In this document: positions 37,935-46,599 of the stretch, one piece after another | How the letters are laid out: every line of letters starts with the position of its first letter | Numbering within the stretch: the stretch's first letter is position 1 | Source of the DNA: Lutjanus erythropterus | Taxonomy: Eukaryota; Chordata; Actinopteri; Lutjaniformes; Lutjanidae | NCBI GenBank assembly: GCA_020091685.1 | Contig: CM034601.1 | Span: 16,607,320-16,671,319 of the forward strand | Length of the DNA stretch: 64,000 nt | Reading direction: 5' to 3' | Program-made: the position numbers and the translations under genes | Notes under the pieces: generated by a model | Databases searched by the model: none | What the model was told of the DNA's origin: nothing | What the model saw: the letters and a program-made list of their open reading frames with translations, nothing else

Positions 37935-38223
37935 CGGTAAGGTAACCAGGTCAAAAGTCAAGGTCATTATGGCCTCAGGTCCATCTCATTCTTTTGAACT
38001 GGATGGAATTTCTTTCAAATTTGGTACAAATGTCCATCTGGACTCAAGGATGAACTCTTTAGAATTTGGTGGTCAAAGGTCAAGGTCACTCTAATCTCTC
38101 AAAACATATTTCTGGCCCTAACTCAAGAATTCATACGCTAACTTTATATGGATATCTAATACAATATATTGACATGATGACGTTTTATATCCAAAAGTCA
38201 AAGGTCAGCTTCACTGTGACATC
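37935..38223. repeat. AAGGTCA-rich dispersed repeat
   Basis: It carries GTCAAAAGTCAAGGTCA, GTCAAAGGTCAAGGTCACT and CTAACTCAAGAATTCATACG. A similar stretch lies at 44130-44275 (TCATAACTCAAGAATTCATA), so it belongs to the duplicated unit around the second and third OR copies. The right end is cut by the element at 38224. Confidence 0.6.
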
Positions 38224-38996
38224 TAGGGATGCGGCGATTAGTCGACTATATGATTTAATGTCCACACCCACGCTAGTCAGCATCAGAAATACTAGTCGTT
38301 GAAAATATTTATCAATATTTCATTCATGCACGATGCCAGTTATCTGTTGCCTGTAAGATTTTATGCAGCCGCCGCCACTAGTTGAGGCTGCGGCACTGTC
38401 AGACAGCAGCCCCTCTCACCCAGCGCGTACGATCACCCTGGCTACCCGGATGTTTATATCAGCAAAGTCGGACAGATGAATGTAGACTGTGGCAGAATAA
38501 GCTGATATATATTCACTCGACTGGAGAAACGTGCCCACATTAAGTACATACACGGACATAAACCTGCAAGCGGAGCTGCTGCTGCTGCTAGCACTGTTAA
38601 CGTTAGCCACACTGTGTTTCAGGCTGGCAGCTAACATTAGCTCTGGGTCCTTTATCCGCAATCACTGTGACCCTCTTTGGTCTGAAAAGGTGAAGCGTTT
38701 ATTGAGTTGTTGTCATGTTTTGTACATTAATGTGTAAGGCTTGTGTTACACAGCGCAAAGTAGTCGCATTTCAGCAGCATTTAAAGTACAATTTGGCGAT
38801 TGTATACTGTGATTAACAGCTTCAAATGGCTCTTAATACATGCAGTATTTTTCGGACAGTGTTTAACATCATAAATTAATAAATTCTGCAAAATTTTAAC
38901 TGCTTTATGAGTGTTTTCTTAGTGTTAGACTAGTCGACTAGTCTAAATTAAAATTTGCATTTAATTGACAGAAATTAGTTGCCAGGAACATCCCTA
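38224..38996. mobile_element. hAT-like MITE with AGGGATG/CATCCCT ends
   Basis: It begins TAGGGATGCGGCGATTAGTC and ends GAACATCCCTA, with subterminal GACTAGTCGACTAGTCTA near 38930. The GC-rich middle has frames on both strands without a transposase motif. I found no clear 8-bp target duplication. The 44-kb sister unit lacks this element. Confidence 0.55.
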
Positions 38997-39437
38997 ATCA
39001 TAATATTCAGCTCTTATCAGTCCTTTGTCGTCCTCTGTAAAAATGGTCTCTATATGAAGACAGCATGTTTGTCACAGGAAGTTATTCACTGGAATCATAA
39101 ATCATCTGGATATACTGATGACTTCTGTTTTGCTGAAAAATACAATTAATACATTTTATTAAATTCATTCAAAATCTTGAACACACATAATGAATCTGGA
39201 TGGATATGAATGTAAACTACAACTGTGGAGTGTTAATTCTACTTTCTGATGTAATAGACTACGGCTCGGCATTGACCTCTTTTGATAGAAGTACAGGGAC
39301 TGCTAAAAGTTTTGTCAGAGCTTCATCATTAGACAGAGAGAGAGAGCTCCACTTCCTCTACATAACAGAACGCTGTGCTGGCGTGTAGTGCTGTTCTCCA
39401 TTGAAAACTGTGCCATGGACAGTAAAAGTTTGACAAT

Positions 39438-39838
39438 TGTGGCGACCCCTCCTCCCTGCCACTAGTTTCTCCCTGCCCCTGTTGCTGCTGTTTCTTTCTC
39501 TCTCTTGCAGCAGGGTCGTTAGTGGGATGGGCCACACCTGGGCCCGTGTGCTCCTTCCACTTAAATAGCTGCAAAGCCTGCAGTCTGTCTCTTCTTCTGC
39601 TTCTCCTGCCAGCACTCAGAGGGCTAACACCACAGCAGCATGAGCCCAGCATGCTGATCCTTTTTGTTTTCCCACGCACACACATCCACATGCACCCATA
39701 CCTGCACTACACCACTGATCTCCTGATTTCTTACACGTTTGAGTTGTTTTGGGTATTTTGGTTAAATAAATTAAGTTCTTCAGCCTGCCACCTGCGTCTG
39801 TCTCCTTTGTGTTGCACCCATTGAGCCAGGCTGTAACA
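39438..39838 (+). mobile_element. Solo LTR (Ty3/Gypsy-like)
   Basis: A 401-base segment starts TGTGGCGACC and ends GCTGTAACA (TG...CA). It is flanked by CAAT at 39434-39437 and 39839-39842, a 4-bp target duplication. The paralogous OR at 45.6 kb has the empty site (TTTGACAATGGAC). Inside are a TTAAATAG box (39561-39568) and AATAAA (39765-39770), as expected for U3 and R/U5. No gag or pol is attached, so the internal part was lost by LTR recombination. Confidence 0.88.
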
Positions 39839-39840
39839 CA

Positions 39841-40810
39841 ATGGACTTTTTCAACTCTGCTCTTGGGAAAAACATCACTTTTGTCGTCCTGCATATTTTA
39901 TATTAAGTGGTTTTACTGGCATACCTAATATCAAGTATTACTATGTCTTTCTCTTTTTGTGTATATTGTTTCAGTGCTGGGAAACACAATTGTGTTGGCT
40001 GTAATTTACTTGGATCATAATCTGAGAACTCCAAAATATATTGCTGTGTTTAATTTAGCATTTGTCGACCTGTTTGGTAGCTCTGCTTTGGTGCGAAGGT
40101 TCTTGATATTTTTCTGTTTAACCATCACTACATCTCCTACAACGACTGCTTGATTTCCTTTTTCTGCTACACCTCCCTTTCAATGCAGACTCTTAATCTG
40201 GTTGCACTCGCCTATGACAGACTGATAGCTATCATCTTCCCACTGCACTATCAAGTGAAGGTGACCAACAGGTTCATGCTGTCTTTGATTGCCTCTTTCT
40301 GGGTCTTTGTTATTACTGTTGTACTTACTGCAGTTGGTTTTCTTACAAGACTTTCCTTCTGTAAGTCTGTGGTTATAAACAGCTACTTCTGTGACCACGG
40401 CCAGATATTCCGGCTGGCCTGCAATGACTACATTCAACTCTATAATTGGTCATGTGTAATAGTTCTTATTGTCTGGCTCCACTGGTATTTATCTTGGTAA
40501 GTTATGCATATATTGGTTATGCATTGTCGAAAGTGGCCACATTTCAGGAAAGAGTGAAGGCATTTAAAACCTGCCGCTCATCTTTCATTAGTGGCAATCT
40601 ATTTCCTACCAGTTTTAATCACATTTACTTTGATGGAAAAAATACACCCAAGCAAGAGATCATAAACCTGTCTCTGACCTCTATCTTTCCTCCCATGTTG
40701 AATCGATCATTTATGTTCTGCAAACACAAGAAATCAAAGAATCTTTGAAAAGGTTATTAAAAATCAGAATGCAATCCAAAATTGCAGTGAAGAAAGTAAT
40801 CATAAAATGA
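39841..40810 (+). pseudogene. Odorant receptor pseudogene 2
   Basis: This is closely related to the receptor at 45.6 kb. The ATG at 39841 directly follows the solo LTR and is partly made from its target duplication. The reading breaks early: one G is lost in the TTTGTGCGTCCTGC segment near 39882, and the same T is missing from the TM1 T run as in pseudogene 1. A CG dinucleotide change lies near 40095, and the TM3 segment near 40150 is short. Readable parts include [16 protein letters not shown] and [34 protein letters not shown] is followed by frame shifts near 40485-40590 and 40700. Its upstream block with CTACATAAC is now separated from the ATG by 0.4 kb of LTR. Confidence 0.92.
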
Positions 40811-41420
40811 TCATTTGTGTATGTATATTTCCTTCTTCTGTTTAGCACTTTATGTACATGGATATACACTGACAAAATCAACAAAGCAGCAGCTTTTGTG
40901 CAAGCTTTTGGTCATGGATGCATAGTTTAATTAAAAATGGAACCATCATGAGATTCATCTGGTTTAGATGAACCATCACTGTTTTCTTTTCTAACCTACT
41001 ATTACCTATTCAACCTGTTCAGGGACATACTGACTTTTCTTGAAGAGTTTTATTGTGAAGCAACTACAGGAAATGTAGATACTGTGGAGGTGACCTGCTC
41101 TTTTTGTGATAGTGCTGTATGTTGAATTTCAAAATTTTGTCAGATTAATGAAGCAAACTTGCTAGATGTTTTAACATATGTCCAGAATGAAGGTTTTAAG
41201 GTTTTCAACATTGTCAGCTGCTCTGTCTCATTGTGGACTGTCTGTCTTCTCTTTATCCTGTTCTTGGAATCTTCGCTGACACCAACTTGCAAGCATGTGT
41301 ACAGTGTGTGTATCTGTGATCAGCTGTGGTGGATGTGATATCATGGTCAGTTTGTCTGCTGCAGGCATGACATGACCATTGTGCAGAACATGCGTGTGTG
41401 ACAATGCGACACAGAATCAG
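40811..41420. other. Downstream of OR pseudogene 2, with block C copy 2
   Basis: Block C copy 2 lies at about 41030-41170. No gene is seen. The remainder leads into the TA/TG array. Confidence 0.6.
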
Positions 41421-41449
41421 ATATATATATATTATATATATACACACAC

Positions 41450-41481
<32 letters not shown>

Positions 41482-41488
41482 ATGTGTG

Positions 41489-41542
<54 letters not shown>
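41420..41542. repeat. Compound (TA)n(TG)n(TA)n microsatellite
   Basis: TA, CA/TG and TA tracts follow one another over about 120 bases, with a short inverted arrangement around ACACACATATATATATATATG. It is non-coding. Confidence 0.92.
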
Positions 41543-41548
<6 letters not shown>

Positions 41549-41859
41549 CAGCAAATATCTGATTTGTTTATTTGATGACAGCATAGTTACACCGGTGAAA
41601 ATGCCTGACGTCATGGTTGAGATTTCAGTCTTCACAGAGATGTGCTGCAGAGTTAAACACAGTGTGCATCTTTCCTGTCTTTTCACTGTAACTCTGCATT
41701 GATATATCAGATATTATTACTTATAGAAAAGTAGCAGGGACACTAAAGTGTGTGCTTCATTGCTCGAAACTTAATGAAGATCTCTCAAGTAATACATTAG
41801 CTCAATCAACATGTTTTGAGTGTGAACCAAACTTCCTTCTAAATTTTTTTTTTAGCCAA

Positions 41860-42310
41860 ATGATTGTCATGGAAAGTTTCTCACTTCATGAGGCAATGTA
41901 AATCTTTAGGGTAATGTCTTCCAACCGACCTAACATATCCCCACCTCCCTCTCTTGATTGTTTCCTGCAGTTTGGGACAAAGTGTTTACTTGACTGTTCT
42001 GCTTGTGTCATCATCGTGCAAGGGCAGTGTCGACAAACAACTCATTAACAGCCTCATTAGAGTTTTTCCAACTTTCAACAAGGGAGTAAAGAATAGTTTG
42101 GTAGTTAACTTCTTACTTATGAGAACTGCAAGAAGCAAACAATCAGGAGTTAAGTATGAGTCAGCAAAAAACAGTTTGTTCTGAAGCTAGGTTTTGAACG
42201 AGATTGTATCCTTTTGGTTAGTATCCAAAGGGCATGATGACAAGTGAGGGAAAATCAAATGATTGTAACTCAAGTGTTACGCCTTTAGGTTTAGCTCACA
42301 TTTAACCATC
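41860..42310. repeat. Duplicated non-coding block B, right copy
   Basis: This is the counterpart of 31055-31340 plus 32040-32180, here contiguous apart from a short spacer. The RT fragment and TA array present in the left copy are absent. Confidence 0.7.
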
Positions 42311-42810
42311 ATAGTTAAGTAGAACATCCTCATGAGTCTTGACACCACCAACTTACCTGTCAGTCTGGCACTCTGTATTAATCTCATCGATGAACAACAT
42401 CTTGTGACAGCTGAAGCTGAATGCACCAGCTGGGTATAAAAAAATGTCTTAACTCCTATGCTGGGCTTAACTAAGTCTGACTTTGTGATTGGAATTTACC
42501 CTGAGTGCACCAAGCCTGACTGACAATGGTCGAAGTTGCGCCTGGTCTTATAATGCATGTCCATATGTATAATATAATATAACAGAAGTTTATTATTGGA
42601 TAACCCCTTGAGATGAACCATCTTGTTTTTGAGATGGTCCAACAAAACATGTGATAAAGTAGACACAGACACATATATCATACATACATAAAGGCTGTAA
42701 TTTACTGACCCAGCCACACATCATTCCTATAAACCCAACACCCAAAAATACACAGACACCAAAAATAAGTATGACGTAGATACCACAGAACAAATTGTGC
42801 AATAGTAATA

Positions 42811-42845
<35 letters not shown>

Positions 42846-42846
42846 A
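42811..42846. repeat. (ATG)n microsatellite
   Basis: This is a 12-unit ATG/GAT array. It produces a false poly-Ser run on the minus strand. Confidence 0.92.
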
Positions 42847-43138
42847 ATACAGGGAAAACCAATTAGGAAAAGGCATACAGTTTTAGAGGGGTAGGAAACA
42901 GCAGTAAAGCAGTAACATGATTATGAATCCTTAAAGAGGTGTCATGAGTTAATTGTACTTGGGGCAGATTGTTCATAGTGGGCAGATTGTTACAGTCAGA
43001 ACAAGCTTTGTGTTTAATTTGCACCTGCCACTTTCTTGATTAGTTTTAGAAACAAAGAATAAAGGTTGCTGTGTGTGTCTAAGAGTATGAGGGAATGTTT
43101 AGTATTAAATATTGTTTCAGGTAAGAGAGACAGTTAAA

Positions 43139-43519
43139 ATGGATACATTTGAAAATGCACTGAAGTCAGTGGAGGCCGGAGGCCGGCGACGAAGGCGAAG
43201 GCGGAGCCCCTCTGGAAACTGGCGACAAAGGCAGAGACCTGCTGGAGACCGGCGACAAAGGCAGAGCCCCTCTGGCGAAGCCGGCGTGGATGAACAGGAG
43301 GCCAGCGGCGAAGGAGAGACCCCTCAGGTGGACGAGCAGGAGGCCGGCAGCAAAGGCAAGACCCCTCGGGTGGACGAGCAGGAGGCCGGCGGCAAAGCTG
43401 AGACCCCTCGGGTGGACGAGCAGGAGGCCAGCAGCAAAGGTGAGACCCCTCTGGAGGTTGGCGGCAGAGATAAAGGTGGTGGGACCCCTCTGGTGGCGGC
43501 CAGAGCGCTGGGTGGCTGA
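43139..43519 (+). other. GC-rich in-frame minisatellite with an open reading frame (126 codons), function unknown
   Basis: The ATG at 43139 has a strong context (AAAATGG). It is followed by an Arg-rich stretch (RRRRRRRSPSGNWRQRQ) and then acidic repeats. Units beginning GGCGAC lie at 43185, 43221 and 43251 (spacing 36 and 30). Four 42-base units begin at 43286, 43328, 43370 and 43412 and encode variants of VDEQEAGSKGKTPR. All spacings are multiples of three and the frame stays open to TGA at 43517. Long frames also exist in other phases and on the minus strand (a 214-codon one), as expected for GC-rich DNA, so coding is unproven. It resembles no family I know. It may be a minisatellite inside a retroelement or a real low-complexity protein. 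Confidence 0.4.
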
Positions 43520-44130
43520 GGCTCTGGAACGCTGGGCGACTGAGGGGCGTGACATCAGCGAGAGCCATGCTTGCATCTGGGGAGCCTCTCAGACAATGAC
43601 TATGGGGCAGGGAACCGGCTGGCAGAGAAGCAAGTGTCAAACTAACTGGCTGGGGGCCTGTAGGTCGATGGCTGGGCAACTCAGGTGCTGGAGTGGGGAG
43701 AAGGCCAGCAGGCTTCTCCTCCGACAGCCATGTAGCAGCCCAACAGTGGCGAGCATCGTTTCTGTCCCCCTCCAACAAGCCAGTGTTGTGATTTTGAGCT
43801 TGTGTGTGTGCAGGAGAGCAGAGAGAAAGGCGTTTTTAAAAGTCTCTTTATGTTTAGCTCTCAGTACTTCTGTATCTTCACACTGAATCTTTATGTTTTT
43901 AAATGTAGTTTCTCTCGTCTGTCTGTGGTTTTTACTGTCAAGGTGTCTGTTTTATTAAACACAGTCGATGTCTGTTGGTCTGTGCTCACTCATGATAGCC
44001 TCATAAACTTGCTTGTGCTCATGGAGGGCATGCTGCTCGTCTAGTCGGAATGGCTCAGGACACAGAAATGGAACCTAACTGAGATGAGACTCAAAAATCA
44101 ACGCTTTCAGGCTTTCTAGCCACTGCAGCT
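43520..44130. other. GC-rich tail of the minisatellite region, then unassigned
   Basis: GC content stays high to about 43800 and then falls. Repeated TGGCTGAGGCTCTGGAACGC-like phrases occur just behind the tandem array. A TTTTATTAAACACAG near 43948 resembles the end of a processed or LTR-type transcript. No gene can be named. Confidence 0.35.
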
Positions 44131-44279
44131 TTGACCTTTGATCTCCAAATTCTAATCAGTTAAAGTCACTTTGACCATTCAAAACAGGCTTTTGGTCATA
44201 ACTCAAGAATTCATATGCTAATCATGACAACATTTCACACACGTATCTGATAAGATAAAATTATGACAATGTAATGTCT

Positions 44280-45241
44280 GGTTAAGGTCTGGACTGTGGT
44301 GGCCAATCCATTTGTGAAAATGATGTCTCATGCTCCCTGAAGTACTCAATTTGAGCCTGATGAATCCTGGTATTGTCATCTTGGAATATGGCCGTGCCAT
44401 CAGGGGAGAAGCAATCCATTGATGAAAAAACCCGGTCATTCAGTATATTCAGGTAGTGAGCTGACCTCATTTTTTGGGCACATAATGTTGCCGAACCTCA
44501 ACCTGACCAACTGAAGCAACCCCAGATCATAACACTGCCCCCACAGGCTTGTACAATAGGCACTAGGCATGATGGGTGCATCACTTCATCTTCCTCTCTT
44601 ATTTCCCTGATGCCCCCATTACTCTGGAAATGGTTAAATCTGGACTCATCAGACCACATGACCTTGTTCCATTGATCCAAAGTCCAATCTTTATGCTCCC
44701 TGAAGCCTTTTTTTCGATTAGCCTCACTGATAAGTGGTTTTCTTAAGGCTATACAGCTGTTTAGTCCCAATCCTTTGAGTTCTCTTTACATTGTGGAATT
44801 GTGGAAATGCTCTTACTTTCACTATTAAACATAGCTGTAAGTTCTACCATTGATTTTTATGATTTGATTTCACCAAACATTTAATTTTCATTCAAGATTT
44901 TTTTCCGACCACATTTCTTCCTCAAAGACAATGGTTCACCACGATCCTTTCAGGTTTTAATAATGCACTGGACAGTTCTTAACCCAATTTTAGTAGTTTC
45001 AGCAATCTCCTTAGTTGTTTTCTTTCCTTGATGTAGGCCAATATTTTTTCGTAACTGTCTGAAACAGAGTAACATCTTTTCCACCGTCACAGAATATGTC
45101 TTCAGACAGTGTTGTTTAAGAAATGAGAACCTACTCACTGCATCAATTAGAGTTAAATAACTTGTTGTCAGCTGAAACATATTAATCACTGCAGTAATTA
45201 CCCAATGGAAAGCTCTTACTTATTTACTTGCCAGGCAGTGT
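44280..45241 (-). mobile_element. Tc1-like transposon, 3'-truncated
   Basis: On the minus strand the element starts at about 45241 with ACTGCCTGGCAAGTAAATAA after a TA. It carries transposase pieces: GKKTTKEIAETTKIGLRTVQ (DNA-binding part, near 44960-45050), then WNKVMWSDESRFNHFQ (first catalytic Asp) and GGSVMIWGCFSWSG. A shifted frame then gives [11 protein letters not shown] and HSPDLNQ near 44283. Similarity ends before the last catalytic Glu, so the right half and right terminal repeat are missing. It belongs to a different Tc1 lineage from the copy in UBL3 intron 2. It is inactive. Confidence 0.85.
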
Positions 45242-45264
45242 ACATATCAATATATTGATAATGA

Positions 45265-45594
45265 TTTTGCCAAAAACAAAACACTTAATGCCTTTTATTG
45301 AATTCCTTCAAAATCTTCAGTGCACATATTAGAATGAGTCTGGGCGGACGTGGATTTAAACTACAACTTGACTAGTTTGCAGAGGAATTCAAACCACAAG
45401 GCGCTAATTCTAGTTTCTGATGTAATAGACTAGGGATCAGGCATTGGTCTTACTTGACGTGAACACAGAGGATTGTAACAGAGTTAAAGCTTGTCAGAGC
45501 TTCATCATTAGACAGAGAGAGAGAAGAGCTCACGTCTACATAACAGAATACAGTGTTGACATGCAGTGCTGTTCTCTACAGTAAACACTCTGCC
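45265..45594 (+). promoter_or_regulatory. Upstream region of intact OR 3, shared with OR pseudogene 2
   Basis: This segment matches 39130-39415: TTCAAAATCTT, AAACTACAACT, TTCTGATGTAATAGACTA, GTCAGAGCTTCATCATTAGA, then CTACATAACAGAA 54-60 bases before the ATG. The last motif is the likely TATA-like element. The shared stretch suggests a proximal promoter copied with the gene. Confidence 0.5.
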
Positions 45595-45615
45595 ATGGAC
45601 AGTAAAAGTTTGACA

Positions 45616-46599
45616 ATGGACTTTTTCAACTCTGCTCTTGGGAAAAACATCACATTTGTGCGTCCTGCATATTTTATAATAAGTGGTTTTATTGGCATAC
45701 CTAATATCAAGTATTACTATGTCTTTCTCTTTTTTGTGTATATTGTTTCAGTGCTGGGAAACACAGTTGTGTTGGCTGTAATTTACTTGGATCATAATCT
45801 GAGAACTCCAAAATATATTGCTGTGTTTAATTTAGCATTTGTCGACCTGTATGGTAGCTCTGCTTTGGTGCCGAAGGTTCTTGATATTTTTCTGTTTAAC
45901 CATCACTACATCTCCTACAACGACTGCTTGACGTTCCTTTTTTTCTGCTACACCTCCCTTTCAATGCAGACTCTTAATCTGGTTGCACTCGCCTATGACA
46001 GACTGATAGCTATCATCTTCCCACTGCACTATCAAGTGAAGGTGACCAACAGGTTCATGCTGTCTTTGATTGCCTCTTTCTGGATCTTTGTTATTACTGT
46101 TGTGCTTATTGCAGTTGGTCTTCTTACAAGACTTTCCTTCTGTAAGTCTGTGGTTATAAACAGCTACTTCTGTGACCATGGCCAGATATTCCGGCTGGCC
46201 TGCAATGACTACACACTCAACTCTATAATTGGTCATGTGTTAATAGTTCTTATTGTCTGGCTCCCACTGGTATTTATCTTGGTAAGTTATGCATATATTG
46301 GTTATGCATTGTCTAAAGTGGCCACAGTTCAGGAAAGAGTGAAGGCATTTAAAACCTGCACCGCTCATCTTTCTTTAGTGGCAATTTATTTCATTCCACT
46401 GTTAATCACATTCACTATTGGTGCCAAAATACACCCAAATGCCAGGATCATCAACCTGTCTCTGACCTCCATCTTTCCTCCCATGTTGAATCCAATCATT
46501 TATGTTCTGCAAACACAAGAAATCAAAGAATCTTTGAAAAGGTTATTAAAAATCAGAAAGCAATCCAAAATTGCAGTGAAGAAAGTAATCATAAAATGA
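45616..46599 (+). CDS. Odorant receptor, intact (cluster member 3)
   Basis: This is a single-exon seven-transmembrane odorant receptor of 327 aa. I chose the ATG at 45616 ([14 protein letters not shown]) because all paralogues keep it. An in-frame ATG at 45595 would add seven residues, but the same codon is GTG in the next gene. Features are N-glycosylation at Asn11, GN at 48-49 (TM1), [15 protein letters not shown] at 64-78 (TM2), Cys104, and [11 protein letters not shown] at 124-134, where DRY reads DRL. Loop-2 cysteines are Cys176, Cys186 and Cys196 (SFCKS, YFCDHG, LACND). KAFKTCTAHL lies at 243-252 (TM6) and [11 protein letters not shown] at 288-298 (TM7), followed by a Lys-rich tail. A poly(A) signal AATAAA lies at 46679-46684. 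Expression in olfactory neurons and coupling to a G protein are inferred from family. The ligand is unknown. Confidence 0.95.
   Translation: MDFFNSALGKNITFVRPAYFIISGFIGIPNIKYYYVFLFFVYIVSVLGNTVVLAVIYLDHNLRTPKYIAVFNLAFVDLYGSSALVPKVLDIFLFNHHYISYNDCLTFLFFCYTSLSMQTLNLVALAYDRLIAIIFPLHYQVKVTNRFMLSLIASFWIFVITVVLIAVGLLTRLSFCKSVVINSYFCDHGQIFRLACNDYTLNSIIGHVLIVLIVWLPLVFILVSYAYIGYALSKVATVQERVKAFKTCTAHLSLVAIYFIPLLITFTIGAKIHPNARIINLSLTSIFPPMLNPIIYVLQTQEIKESLKRLLKIRKQSKIAVKKVIIK

Noticed and set aside
43185..43453. CRISPR-like array
   Set aside because: Units are adjoining with no spacers of unique sequence, and the window is vertebrate DNA. It is a minisatellite.
43134..43886. Minus-strand 214-codon and + strand 198-codon frames over the GC-rich minisatellite
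   Set aside because: GC-rich tandem repeats keep all frames open. Only the frame with a strong-context ATG and matching unit phase is retained as a possible product, with low confidence.
45961..46236. Minus-strand frames opposite each OR gene (also at 49192, 52192 and 55169)
   Set aside because: They recur only because the OR genes are copies. They are shadows of the TM3-TM5 coding sequence with no family resemblance.
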